Below, piece by piece: positions 35,801 through 50,442 of a stretch of DNA of 64,000 bases (its first letter is position 1; each line of letters starts with the position of its first letter). The stretch is from Protonemura montana (taxonomy: Eukaryota; Arthropoda; Insecta; Plecoptera; Nemouridae): contig OX387605.1 of assembly GCA_947568835.1 (NCBI GenBank), forward strand, positions 27,057,269 to 27,121,268. Direction: 5' to 3'. A model generated the notes under the pieces. It saw only the letters and a list, made by a program, of their open reading frames with translations. It had not been told where the DNA came from and searched no databases. Both the position numbers and the translations under genes were made by a program.

Positions 35801-38800
35801 GAAGATGAAGACGAAGACGAAGACGAGGACGAAGACGAAGACCGGAAGAAGACGAAGACGAAGACGAAGACGAGGACGAGGACGAGGACGAAGACGAAGA
35901 CGAAGACGAAGACGAAGACCGGAAGAAGACGAAGACGAAGACGAAGACGAAGACGAAGACGAGGACGAGGACGAAGACGAAGACGAGGACGAAGACGAAG
36001 ACGAAGACGAGGACGAGGACGAAGACGAAGACGAAGACGAAGACGAAGACGAAGACCGGAAGAAGACGAAGACGAAGACGAGGACGAAGACGAGGACGAA
36101 GACGAAGACGAAGACGAAGACGAAGAAGACGAAGACGAAGACAAGGACGAAGACGAGGACGAAGACGAAGACCGGAAGAAGACGAAGACGAAGACGAAGA
36201 CGAAGACGAAGACGAAGACGAAGACGAGGACGAGGACGAAGACGAAGACGAGGACGAGGACGAGGACGAAGACGAAGACGAGGACGAAGACGAAGACCGA
36301 AAGAAGACGAAGACGAAGACGAAGACGATGACGAAGACGAAGACGAGGACGAAGACGAAGACGAGGACGAGGACGAAGACGAAGGCGAAGACGAAGACGA
36401 GGACGAAGACGAAGGCGAAGACGAAGACGAGGACGAGGACGAGGACGAAGACGAAGACGAAGACGAGGACGAGGACGAGGACGAAGACGAAGACGAAGAC
36501 GAGGACGAGGACGAAGACGAGGACGAAGACGAAGACGAAGACGAAGACGAAGACGAAGGCGAAGACGAAGACGAGGACGAGGACGAAGACGAAGACGAGG
36601 ACGAGGACGAAGACGAAGACGAAGACGAAGACCGGAAGAAGACGAAGACGAAGACGAAGACGAAGACGAGGACGAGGACGAAGACGAAGACGAAGACGAA
36701 GACGAAGACGAAGACGAAGACGAGGACGAGGACGAAGACGATGACGAAGACGAAGACGAAGACGAAGACGAAGACGAAGACGAGGACGAAGACGAGGACG
36801 AAGACGAAGACGAAGACGAAGACGAAGACGGGAAGAAGACGAAGACGAAGACGAAGACGAAGACGAAGACGAGGACGAGGACGAGGACGAGGACGAAGAC
36901 GAAGTTGAAGACGAAGACGAAGACGAGGACGAAGACGAAGACGAAGACGAAGACGAAGACGAGGACGAAGACGAAGACGAGGACGAGGACGAAGACGAAG
37001 ACAAGGACGAAGACGAAGACGAAGACGAAGACGAAGACGAGGACGAAGACGAAGACGAGGACGAAGACGAAGACGAGGACGAAGACGAGGACGAGGACGA
37101 AGACGAAGACAAAGACGAGGACGAAGACGAAGACCGAAAGAAGACGAAGACGAAGACGAAGACGAAGACGATGACGAGGACGAAGACGAGGACGTGGACG
37201 AAGACGAAGACGAGGACAAGGACGAAGACGAAGACGAAGACGAAGACCGGAAGAAGACGAAGACGAAGACGAAGACGAAGTCGAAGACGAGGACGAGGAC
37301 GAGGACGAAGACGAAGACGAAGACGAAGACGAGGACGAAGACGAGGACGAAGACGAAGACGAGGACGAAGACGAAGACGAGGACGAGGACGAAGACGAAG
37401 ACGAGGACGAGGACGAAGACGAAGACGAGGACGAAGACGAAGACCGAAAGAAGACGAAGACGAAGACGAAGACGAAGACGATGACGAGGACGAAGACGAA
37501 GACGAGGACGAAGACGAAGACGAGGACGAGGACGAAGACGAAGGCGAAGACGAAGACGAGGACGAAGACGAAGACAAAGGCGAAGACGAAGACGAGGACG
37601 AGGACGAGGACGAAGACGAAGACGAAGACGAAGACCGGAAGAAGACGAAGACGAAGACGAAGACGAAGACGAGGACGAGGACGAAGACGAAGACGAAGAC
37701 GAAGACGAGGACGAAGACGAAGACCGAAAGAAGACGAAGACGAAGACGAAGACGAAGACGATGACGAGGACGAAGACGAAGACGAAGACGAGGACGAAGA
37801 CGAAGACGAAGACGAAGTCGAAGACGAGGACGAGGACGAAGACGAAGACGAAGAAGACGAAGACGAAGACAAGGACGAAGACGAGGACGAAGACGAAGAC
37901 CGGAAGAAGACGAAGACGAAGACGAAGACGAAGACGAAGACGAAGACGAAGACGAGGACGAGGACGAAGACGAAGACGAGGACGAGGACGAGGACGAAGA
38001 CGAAGACGAGGACGAAGACGAAGACCGAAAGAAGACGAAGACGAAGACGAAGACGATGACGAAGACGAAGACGAGGACGAAGACGAAGACGAGGACGAGG
38101 ACGAAGACGAAGGCAAAGACGAAGACGAGGACGAAGACGAAGGCGAAGACGAAGACGAGGACGAGGACGAGGACGAAGACGAAGACGAAGACGAGGACGA
38201 GGACGAGGACGAAGACGAAGACGAAGACGAGGACGAGGACGAAGACGAGGACGAAGACGAAGACGAAGACGAAGACGAAGACGAAGGCGAAGACGAAGAC
38301 GAGGACGAGGACGAAGACGAAGACGAGGACGAGGACGAAGACGAAGACGAAGACGAAGACCGGAAGAAGACGAAGACGAAGACGAAGACGAAGACGAAGA
38401 CGAGGACGAGGACGAAGACGAAGACGAAGACGAAGACGAAGACGAAGACGAAGACGAGGACGAGGACGAAGACGATGACGAAGACGAAGACGAAGACGAA
38501 GACGAAGACGAAGACGAGGACGAAGACGAGGACGAAGACGAAGACGAAGACGAAGACGAAGACGGGAAGAAGACGAAGACGAAGACGAAGACGAAGACGA
38601 AGACGAGGACGAGGACGAAGACGAAGACGAAGACGAAGACGAAGACCGGAAGAAGACGAAGACGAAGACGAAGACGAAGACGAAGACGAGGACGAGGACG
38701 AAGACGAAGACGAGGACGAAGACGAAGACGAAGACGAGGACGAGGACGAAGACGAAGACGAAGACGAAGACGAAGACGAAGACCGGAAGAAGACGAAGAC

Positions 38801-41800
38801 GAAGACGAGGACGAAGACGAGGACGAAGACGAAGACGAAGACGAAGACGAAGAAGACGAAGACGAAGACAAGGACGAAGACGAGGACGAAGACGAAGACC
38901 GGAAGAAGACGAAGACGAAGACGAAGACGAAGACGAAGACGAAGACGAAGACGAGGACGAGGACGAAGACGAAGACGAGGACGAGGACGAGGACGAAGAC
39001 GAAGACGAGGACGAAGACGAAGACCGAAAGAAGACGAAGACGAAGACGAAGACGATGACGAAGACGAAGACGAGGACGAAGACGAAGACGAGGACGAGGA
39101 CGAAGACGAAGGCGAAGACGAAGACGAGGACGAAGACGAAGGCGAAGACGAAGACGAGGACGAGGACGAGGACGAAGACGAAGACGAAGACGAGGACGAG
39201 GACGAGGACGAAGACGAAGACGAAGACGAGGACGAGGACGAGGACGAAGACGAGGACGAAGACGAAGACGAAGACGAAGACGTAGGCGAAGACGAAGACG
39301 AGGACGAGGACGAAGACGAAGACGAGGACGAGGACGAAGACGAAGACGAAGACGAAGACCGGAAGAAGACGAAGACGAAGACGAAGACGAAGACGAAGAC
39401 GAGGACGAGGACGAAGACGAAGACGAAGACGAAGACGAAGACGAAGACGAAGACGAGGACGAGGACGAAGACGATGACGAAGACGAAGACGAAGACGAAG
39501 ACGAAGACGAAGACGAGGACGAAGACGAGGACGAAGACGAAGACGAAGACGAAGACGAAGACGGGAAGAAGACGAAGACGAAGACGAAGACGAAGACGAA
39601 GACGAAGACGAGGACGAAGACGAAGTTGAAGACGAAGACGAAGACGAGGACGAAGACGAAGACGAAGACGAAGACGAAGACGAGGACGAAGACGAAGACG
39701 AGGACGAGGACGAAGACGAAGACGAGGACGAAGACGAGGACGAAGACGAAGACGAGGACGAAGACGAAGACGAGGACGAAGACGAGGACGAGGACGAAGA
39801 CGAGGACGAAGACGAAGACCGAAAGAAGACGAAGACGAAGACGAAGACGAAGACGATGACGAGGACGAAGACGAGGACGTGGACGAAGACGAAGACGAGG
39901 ACAAGGACGAAGACGAAGACGAAGACGAAGACCGGAAGAAGACGAAGACGAAGACGAAGACGAAGTCGAAGACGAGGACGAGGACGAGGACGAAGACGAA
40001 GACGAAGACGAAGACGAAGACGAGGACGAAGACGAAGACGAGGACGAAGACGAAGACGAGGACGAGGACGAAGACGAAGACGAGGACGAGGACGAAGACG
40101 AAGACGAGGACGAAGACGAAGACCGAAAGAAGACGAAGACGAAGACGAAGACGAAGACGATGACGAGGACGATGACGAAGACGAGGACGAAGACGAAGAC
40201 GAGGACGAGGACGAAGACGAAGGCGAAGACGATGACGAGGACGAAGACGAAGACAAAGGCGAAGACGAAGACGAGGACGAGGACGAGGACGAAGACGAAG
40301 ACGAAGACGAAGACCGGAAGAAGACGAAGACGAAGACGAAGACGAAGACGAAGACGAGGACGAGGACGAAGACGAAGACGAAGACGAAGACGAGGACGAA
40401 GACGAAGACCGAAAGAAGACGAAGACGAAGACGAAGACGAAGACGATGACGAGGACGAAGACGAAGACGAAGACGAGGACGAAGACGAAGACGAAGACGA
40501 AGACGAAGTCGAAGACGAGGACGAGGACGAAGACGAAGACGAAGACGAGGACGAAGACGAAGACGAAGACGAAGACGAAGACAATACGAAGACGGAGACG
40601 ATGACGAGGACGAAGACGAAGACGAAGACGAAGTCGAAGACGAGGATGAGGACGAAGACGAAGACGAGGACGAAGACGAAGACGAAGACGAGGACGAGGA
40701 CGAAGACGAGGACGAAGACGAAGACGAGGACGAAGACGAAGACGAAGACGAGGACGAGGACGAAGACGAAGACGAAGACGAGGACGAGGACGAAGACGAA
40801 GACGAGGACGAAGACGAAGACGAAGACGAAGACGAGGACGAAGACGAAGACGAAGACGAGGACGAAGACGAAGACGAAGACGAAGACGAGGACGAAGACG
40901 AGGACGAAGACGAAGACGAGGACGAAGACGAAGACGAGGACGAAGACGAAGACCGAAAGAAGACGAAGACGAAGACGAAGACGATGACCAGGACGAGGAC
41001 GAAGACGAAGACGAAGACCGGAAGAAGACGATGACGAAGACGATGACGAAGACGAAGACGAAGACGAAGACGAGGACGAAGACGAAGACGAAGACGAAGA
41101 CGAGGACGAGGACGAAGACGAAGACGAAGACGAAGACGAGGCCGATGACGAGGACGAAGACGAGGACGAAGAAGAAGACGAAGACCGGAAGAAGACGAAG
41201 ACGAAGACGAAGACGAAGTCGAAGACGAGGACGAGGACGAAGACGAAGACGAGGACGAAGACGAAGACGAAGACGAAGACGAAGACCGGAAGAAGACGAA
41301 GACGAAGACGAAGACGAAGACCGGAAGAAGACGAGGACGAAGACGAAGACGAAGACGAAGACGAAGACGAAGACGAAGACCGGAAGAAGACGAAGACGAA
41401 GACGAAGACGAAGACGAAGACGAAGACGAAGACGAGGACGAAGACGAAGACGAAGACGAAGACGAAGACGAAGACGAGGACGAAGACGAAGACGAAGACG
41501 ACGACGAGGACGAGGACGAAGACGAAGACAAGACGAAGACGAAGACGAAGACGAGGACGAGGACGAGGACGAAGACGAAGACGAGGACAAAGACGAAAGA
41601 CGAAGACGAAGACGAGGACGAGGACAAAGACGAAGACGAGGACGAAGACGAAGACAAGGACGAGGACGAAGACGAAGACGAAGACGAAGACGAAGACAAT
41701 ACGAAGACGATGACGAGGCTGAAGACGAAGACGGAGACGGAGACGAAGACGAAGACGAAGACGAAGACGAAGACGAGGACGAAGACGAAGACGAAGACGA

Positions 41801-44800
41801 GGACGAAGACGAAGACGAAGACGAGGACGAAGACGAGGACGAAGACGAAGACGAAGACGAGGACGAAGACGAAGACGAAGACGAAGACGAAGACGAAGAC
41901 GAGGACGAGGACGAGGACGAAGACGAGGACGAGGACGAGGACGAAGACGAAGACGAAGACGAAGACGAAGACGAAGACGAAGACGAAGACGAAGACGAAG
42001 TCGAAGACGAGGACGAGGACGAAGACGAAGACGAGGACGAAGACGAAGACGAGGACAAAGACGAAGACGAAGACGAAGACCGGAAGAAGACGAAGACGAA
42101 GACGAGGACGAAGACGAAGGCGAAGACGAAGACGAGGACGAGGACGAGGACGAAGACGAAGACGAAGACGAAGACCGGAAGAAGACGAAGACGAAGACGA
42201 AGACGAAGACGAAGACGAAGACGAAGACGAGGACGAGGACGAAGACGAAGACGAAGACGAAGACGAGGACGAAGACGAAGACCGAAAGAAGACGAAGACG
42301 AAGACGAAGACGAAGACGATGACGAGGACGAAGACGAAGACGAAGACGAGGACGAAGACGAAGACGAAGTCGAAGACGAGGACGAAGACGAAGACGAAGA
42401 CGAGGACGAAGACGAAGACGAAGACGAGGACGAGGACGAAGACGAAGGCGAAGACGAGGACGAAGACGAAGGCGAAGACGAAGACGAGGACGAGGACGAG
42501 GACGAAGACGAAGACGAAGACGAAGACCGGAAGAAGACGAAGACGAAGACGAAGACGAAGACGAGGACGAGGACGAAGACGAAGACGAAGACGAAGACGA
42601 GGACGAAGACGAAGACTGAAAGAAGACGAAGACGAAGACGAAGACGAAGACGATGACGAAGACGAAGACGAAGACGAGGACGAAGACGAAGACGAAGACG
42701 AAGTCGAAGACGAGGACGAGGACGAAGACGAAGACGAAGACGAGGACGAAGACGAAGACGAAGACGAAGACGAAGACGAAGACGAAGACAATACGAAGAC
42801 GGTGACGATGACGAGGACGAAGACGAAGACGAAGACGGAGACGAAGACGGAGACGGAGACGAAGACGAAGACGAGGACGAGGACGAAGACGAAGACGAAG
42901 ACGAAGACGAGGACGAAGACGAAGACCGAAAGAAGACGAAGACGAAGACGAAGTCGAAGACGAGGACGAAGACGAAGACGAAGACGAAGTCGAAGACGAG
43001 GACGAAGACGAGGACGAAGACGAAGACGAAGACGAAGACCGGAAGAAGACGAAGACGAAGACGAAGACCGGAAGAAGACGAAGACGAAGACCGGAAGAAG
43101 ACGAAGACGAGGACGAAGACGAAGACGAAGACGAAGACGAAGACGAGGACGAAGACGAAGACGATGACGAAGACGAAGACGAAGACGAGGACGAAGACGA
43201 AGATGAGGACGAAGACGTAGACGAAGACGAGGACGAGGACGAAGACGAAGACGAAGACGAGGACGAGGACGAAGACGAAGACGAGGACGAAGACGAAGAC
43301 GAGGACGAAGACGAGGACGAGGACGAAGACGAAGACGAAGACGAGGACGAAGACGAAGACCGAAAGAAGACGAAGACGAAGACGAAGACGAAGACGATGA
43401 CGAGGACGAAGACGAGGACGTGGACGAAGACGAAGACGAGGACAAGGACGAAGACGAAGACGAAGGCGAAGACGAGGACGAAGACGAAGGCGAAGACGAG
43501 GACGAGGACGAAGACGAAGACGAAGACGAAGACGAGGACGAAGACGAAGACGAAGACGAAGACGAAGACGAAGACGAAGACCGGAAGAAGACGAAGACGA
43601 AGACGAAGACGAAGACCGGAAGAAGACGAGGACGAAGACGAAGACGAAGACGAAGACGAAGACGAAGACGAAGACCGGAAGAAGACGAAGACGAAGACGA
43701 AGACGAAGACGAAGACGAAGACGAAGACGAGGACGAAGACGAAGACGAAGACGAAGACGAAGACGAAGACGAGGACGAAGACGAAGACGAAGACGACGAC
43801 GAGGACGAGGACGAAGACGAAGACAAGACGAAGACGAAGACGAGGACGAGGACGAAGACGAAGACGAGGACAAAGACGAAAGACGAAGACGAAGACGAGG
43901 ACGAGGACAAAGACGAAGACGAGGACGAAGACGAAGACAAGGACGAGGACGAAGACGAAGACGAAGACGAAGACGAAGACAATACGAAGACGATGACGAG
44001 GCTGAAGACGAAGACGGAGACGGAGACGAAGACGAAGACGAAGACGAAGACGAAGACGAAGACGAGGACGAAGACGAAGACGAAGACGAGGACGAAGACG
44101 AAGACGAAGACGAGGACGAAGACGAGGACGAAGACGAAGACGAAGACGAGGACGAAGACGAAGACGAAGACGAAGACGAAGACGAAGACGAAGACGAGGA
44201 CGAGGACGAGGACGAAGACGAGGACGAGGACGAGGACGAAGACGAAGACGAAGACGAAGACGAAGACGAAGACGAAGACGAAGACGAAGACGAAGTCGAA
44301 GACGAGGACGAGGACGAAGACGAAGACGAGGACGAAGACGAAGACGAGGACAAAGACGAAGACGAAGACGAAGACCGGAAGAAGACGAAGACGAAGACGA
44401 AGACCGGACGAAGACGAGGACGAAGACGAAGACGAAGACGAAGACGAAGACGAAGACGAGGACGAAGACGAAGACGAAGACGAAGACGAAGACCGAAAGA
44501 AGACGAAGACGAAGACGAAGACGAAGACGATGACGAGGACGAAGACGAAGGCGAAGACGAAGACGAGGACGAGGACGAGGACGAAGACGAAGACGAAGAC
44601 GAAGACCGGAAGAAGACGAAGACGAAGACGAAGACGAAGACGAAGACGAAGACGAAGACGAAGACGAGGACGAGGACGAAGACGAAGACGAAGACGAAGA
44701 CGAGGACGAAGACGAAGACCGAAAGAAGACGAAGACGAAGACGAAGACGAAGACGATGACGAGGACGAAGACGAAGACGAAGACGAGGACGAAGACGAAG

Positions 44801-47800
44801 ACGAAGACGAAGTCGAAGACGAGGACGAGGACGAAGACGAAGACGAAGACGAGGACGAAGACGAAGACGAAGACGAGGACGAGGACGAAGACGAAGGCGA
44901 AGACGAGGACGAAGACGAAGGCGAAGTCGAAGACGAGGACGAGGACGAGGACGAAGACGAAGACGAAGACGAAGACCGGAAGAAGACGAAGACGAAGACG
45001 AAGACGAAGACGAGGACGAGGACGAAGACGAAGACGAAGACGAAGACGAGGACGAAGACGAAGACTGAAAGAAGACGAAGACGAAGACGAAGACGAAGAC
45101 GATGACGAGGACGAAGACGAAGACGAAGACGAGGACGAAGACGAAGACGAAGACGAAGTCGAAGACGAGGACGAGGACGAAGACGAAGACGAAGACGAGG
45201 ACGAAGACGAAGACGAAGACGAAGACGAAGACGAAGACGAAGACAATACGAAGACGGTGACGATGACGAGGACGAAGACGAAGACGAAGACGGAGACGAA
45301 GACGGAGACGGAGACGAAGACGAAGACGAGGACGAGGACGAAGACGAAGACGAAGACGAAGACGAGGACGAAGACGAAGACCGAAAGAAGACGAAGACGA
45401 AGACGAAGACGAAGTCGAAGACGAGGACGAAGACGAAGACGAAGACGAAGTCGAAGACGAGGACGAAGACGAGGACGAAGACGAAGACGAAGACGAAGAC
45501 CGGAAGAAGACGAAGACGAAGACGAAGACCGGAAGAAGACGAAGACGAAGACCGGAAGAAGACGAAGACGAGGACGAAGACGAAGACGAAGACGAAGACG
45601 AAGACGAGGACGAAGACGAAGACGATGACGAAGACGAAGACGAAGACGAGGACGAAGACGAAGATGAGGACGAAGACGAAGACGAAGACGAGGACGAGGA
45701 CGAAGACGAAGACGAAGACGAGGACGAGGACGAAGACGAAGACGAGGACGAAGACGAAGACGAGGACGAAGACGAGGACGAGGACGAAGACGAAGACGAA
45801 GACGAGGACGAAGACGAAGACCGAAAGAAGACGAAGACGAAGACGAAGACGATGACGAGGACGAAGACGAGGACGTGGACGAAGACGAAGACGAGGACAA
45901 GGACGAAGACGAAGACGAAGACCGGAAGAAGACGAAGACGAAGACGAAGACGAAGTCAAAGACGAGGACAAGGACGAGGACGAAGACGAAGACGAAGACG
46001 AGGACGAAGACAAGGACGAAGACGAAGACGAGGACGAAGACGAAGACGAGGACGAGGACGAAGACGAAGACGAAGACGAGGACGAGGACGAAGACGAAGA
46101 CGAGGACGAAGACGAAGACCGAAAGAAGACGAAGACGAAGACGAAGACGAAGACGAAGACGAAGACGAAGACGATGACGAGGACGAAGACGAAGACGAGG
46201 ACGAAGACGAAGACGAGGACGAAGACGAAGGCGAAGACGAAGACGAGGACGAAGACGAAGACCGAAAGAAGACGAAGACGAAGACGAAGACGAAGACGAT
46301 GACGAGGACGATGACGAAGACGAAGACGAGGACGAAGACGAAGACGAAGACGAAGTCGAAGACGAAGACGAGGACGAAGACGAAGACGAAGACGAGGACG
46401 AAGACGAAGACGAAGACGAAGACGAAGACGAAGACAATACGAAGACGGAGACGATGACGAGGACGAAGACGAAGACGAAGACGGAGACGAAGACGGAGAC
46501 GGAGACGAAGACGAAGACGAAGACGAGGACGGGGACGAAGACGAGGACGAGGACGAAGACGAAGACGAAGACCGGAAGAAGACGAAGACGAAGACGAAGA
46601 CGAAGTCGAAGACGAGGATGAGGACGAAGACGAAGACGAAGACGAGGACGATGACGAAGACGAGGACAAAAAGACAGACGAAGACGAAGACCGGAAGAAG
46701 ACGAAGACGAAGACGAAGACCGGAAGAAGACGAAGACGAAGACCGGAAGAAGACGAAGACGAGGACGAAGACGAAGACGAAGACGAAGACGAAGACGAGG
46801 ACGAAGACGAAGACGATGACGAAGACGAAGACGAAGACGAGGACGAAGACGAAGACGAGGACGAAGACGAGGACGAGGACGAAGACGAAGACGAGGACGA
46901 GGACGAAGACGAAGACGAGGACGAAGACGAAGACGAAGACGAAGACGAGGACGAAGACGAAGACGAAGACGAGGACGAAGACGAAGACGAAGACGAGGAC
47001 GAAGACGAGGACGAAGACGAAGACGAGGACGAAGACGAAGACGAGGACGAGGACGAAGACGAAGACGAGGACGAAGACGAAGACCGAAAGAAGACGAAGA
47101 CGAAGACGAAGACGAAGACGATGACCAGGACGAAGACGAAGACGAAGACGAAGACGATGACCAGGACGAAGACGAGGACGAAGACGAAGACGAAGACCGG
47201 AAGAAGACAATGACGAAGACGAAGACGAAGACGAAGACGAGGACGAGGACGAAGACGAAGACGAGGACGAAGACGAAGACGAAGACGAAGACGAAGACCG
47301 GAAGAAGACGAAGACGGAGACGAAGACGAAGACGAAGACGAGGACGAAGACGAAGACGAAGACGAAGACGAAGACGAGGACGAAGACGAAGACGAAGACG
47401 AGGACGAAGACGAAGACAAGACGAAGACGAAGACGAGGACGAGGACGAAAACGAGGACGAAGACGAAAGACGAAGACGAAGACGAGGACGAGGACGAGGA
47501 CAAAGACGAAGACGAGGACGAAGACAAAGACGAGGACGAAGACAAAGACGAGGACGAGGACGAAGTCGAAGACGAAGACGAAGACGAAGACAATACGAAG
47601 ACGGAGACGAGGACGAAGACGAAGACGGAGACGAAGACGGAGACGGAGACGAAGACAAAGACGAGGACGAAGACGAAGACGAGGACGAAGACGAAGACGA
47701 AGACTAAGACGAGGACGAAGACGAGGACGAAGACGAAGACGAAGACGAAGACAAGGACGAAGACGAAGACGAAGACGAGGACGAAGACGAAGACGAAGAC

Positions 47801-49764
47801 GAGGACGAGGACGCGGACGAAGACGAAGACGAAGACGAAGACGAGGCCGATGACGAGGACGAAGACGAGGACGAGGACGAAGACGAAGACGAGGACGAAG
47901 ACGAAGACGAAGACCGGAAGAAGACGAAGACGAAGACGAAGACGAAGTCGAAGACGAGGACGAGGACGAAGACGAAGACGAAGACGAGGACGAAGACGAA
48001 GACGAAGACGAAGACGAAGACGAAGACCGGAAGAAGACGAAGACGAAGACGAAGACGAAGACCGGAAGAAGACGAGGACGAAGACGAAGACGAAGACGAA
48101 GACGAAGACCGGAAGAAGACGAAGACGAAGACGAAGACGAGGACGAAGACGAAGACGAAGACGAAGACGAAGACGAGGACGAAGACGAAGACGAAGACGA
48201 GGACGAGGACAAAGACGAAGACAAGACGAAGACGAAGACGAAGACGAGGACGAGGACGAGGACGAAGACGAAGACGAGGACAAAGACGAAAGACGAAGAC
48301 GAAGACGAGGACGAGGACAAAGACGAAGACGAGGACGAAGACGAAGACGAGGACGAGGACGAAGACGAAGACGAAGACGAAGACGAAGACAATACAAAGA
48401 CGATGACGAGGCTGAAGACGAAGACGGAGACGGAGACGAAGACGAAGACGAAGACGAAGACGAAGACGAGGACGAAGACGAAGACGAAGACGAGGACGAA
48501 AACGAGGACGAAGACGAAGACGAAGACGAAGACGAGGACGAAGACGAAGACGAAGACGAAGACGAAGACGAAGACGAGGACGAGGACGAGGACGAAGACG
48601 AAGACGAGGACGAGGACGAAGACGAAGACGAAGACGAAGACGAAGACGAAGTCGAAGACGAGGACGAGGACGAAGACGAAGACGAAGACGAAGACGAGGA
48701 CGAAGACGAAGACGAGGACAAAGACGAAGATGAAGACGAAGACCGGAAGAAGACGAAGACGAAGACGAAGACGAAGACCGGACGAAGACGAGGACGAAGA
48801 CGAAGACGAAGACGAAGACGAAGACGAAGACGAAGACGAAGACGAGGACGAAGACGAAGACGAGGACTAAGACGAAGACGAAGACGAAGAAGAGGACGAA
48901 GACGAAGACGAAGACGAAGACGAGGACGAAGACGAAGACGAAGACGAAGACGAGGACGAAGACGAAGACGAGGACGAAGACGAAGAGGAGGACGAGGACG
49001 AAGACGAAGACGAAGACGAGGACGAGGACGAAGACGAAGACGAAGACGAGGACGAAGACGAAGACGAAGACGAGGACGAAGACGAAGACGAAGACGAAGA
49101 CGAGGACGAAGACGAGGACGAAGACGAAGACGAAGACGAAGACGAGGACGAAGACGAAGACGAAGACGAGGACGAAGACGAAGACGAAGACGAAGACGAA
49201 GACGAAGACGAGGACGAAGACGAAGACGAAGACGAGGACGAAGACGAGGACGAGGACGAAGACGAGGACGAAGACGAAGACGAAGACGAAGACGATGACG
49301 AAGACGAGGACGATGACGAAGACGAGGACGAAGACGAAGACGAAGACGAGGACGAGGACGAGGACGAAGACGAAGACGAGGACGAAGACGAAGACAAGGA
49401 CGAAGACGAAGACCGAAAGAAGACGAAGACGAAGACGAGGACGAGGACGAAGACGAAGACGAAGACGAAGACCGGAAGAAGACGAAGACGAAGACGAAGA
49501 CGAAGTCGAAGACGAGGACGAGGACGAAGACGAAGACGAAAACGAAGACGAGGACGAGGACGAAGACGAAGACGAGGACGAAGACGAAGACAAAGACCGG
49601 AAGAAGACGAAGACGAAGACGAAGACCGGAAGAAGACGAAGACGCGGACGAAGACAAAGACGAAGACGAAGACGAAGACCGGAAGAAGACGAAGACGAAG
49701 ACGAGGACGAAGACGAAGACGAAGACCGGAAGAAGACGAAGACGAAGACGAAGACCGGAAGAAG
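26899..49764 (+). repeat. Giant 22.9-kb array of GACGAA/GACGAG hexamers with pentamer interruptions
   Basis: The + strand is almost entirely GACGAA and GACGAG hexamers in irregular alternation, with T nearly absent. Recurrent interruptions are CGGAA or CGAAA inserted after GAC (GACCGGAAGAAGAC), plus rarer GAGGCTAAGAC, GAAGTCGAAGAC, GACGATGAC, GACAATACGAAG and GGAGACGGAGAC. Because GACGAA has no stop in any of six frames, both strands are open for thousands of codons (Asp-Glu, Thr-Lys and Arg-Arg forward; Ser-Ser, Phe-Val and Arg-Leu reverse). The 5-bp interruptions shift register, so each long frame is a patchwork of these types. No frame is favoured, which argues against coding. A single CpG per hexamer gives a dense, regular CpG lattice. 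Confidence 0.95.
35766..39629 (+). repeat. Higher-order repeat segments within the giant array
   Basis: Landmark strings recur in register. The segment starting GACGATGACGAAGACGAAG followed by the GAAGGCGAAGAC-rich stretch occurs at about 36325, 38053 and 39052, so copies are about 1,728 and 999 bp apart. The GACGTGGACGAAGAC landmark occurs near 37190 and 39875. This shows that kilobase-scale blocks, not only hexamers, have been duplicated. Confidence 0.75.
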
Positions 49765-50442
49765 TTATGTTAGCCTAACCTTGCCACAGCCTGGTGGACT
49801 CTGACTACAGTTGTGTTAGCCTAACCTTGCGACAGCCTGGTGGACTCTGACTACAGTTGTGTTAGCCTAACCTTGCCACAGCCTGGTGGACTCTGACTAC
49901 AGTTGTGTCAGCCTAACCTTGCCACAGCCTGGTGGACTCTGACTACAGTTGTGTTAGCCTTACCTTGCCACAGCCTGGTGCACTCTGGCTACAGTTGTGT
50001 TAGCCTAACCTTGCCACAGCCTGGTGGGCTCTGACTACAGTTGTGTTAGCCTAACCTTGCCACAGCCTGGTGGACTCTGACTACAGTTGTGTTAGCCTAA
50101 CCTTGCCACAACCTGGTGGACTCTGACTACAGTTGTGTCAGCCTTAACTTGCCACAGCCTGGTGGACTCTGACTACAGTTGTGGCAGCCTAACCTTGCCA
50201 CAGCCTGGTGGACTCTGACTACAGTTGTGTTAGCCTAACCTTGCCACAGCCTGGTGGACTCTGACTACAGTTGTGTAAGCCTTACCTTGCCACAGCCTGG
50301 TGGACTCTGACTACAGTTGTGTTAGCTTAACCTTGCCACAGCCTGGTGGACTCTGACTACAGTTGTGGTAGCCTAACCTTGCCACAGCCTGGTGGACCTT
50401 GACGACAGTTGTGTTAGCCTAACCTTGCCACAGCCTGGTGGA
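49765..50442 (+). repeat. 46-bp satellite, left part (about 15 units)
   Basis: Unit of 46 bp with GTTAGCCTAACCTTGCCACA, GCCTGGTGGACTCTGACTAC and AGTTGT. It follows the giant array directly and is interrupted at 50442 by the LINE. Confidence 0.95.

Noticed and set aside
26847..49804. Very long reading frames (over 1,000 to about 4,700 codons) on both strands
   Set aside because: The hexamer has no stop in any frame, frames overlap on both strands, and amino-acid patterns are only dipeptide runs that change at 5-bp interruptions. No domain or codon bias supports coding.
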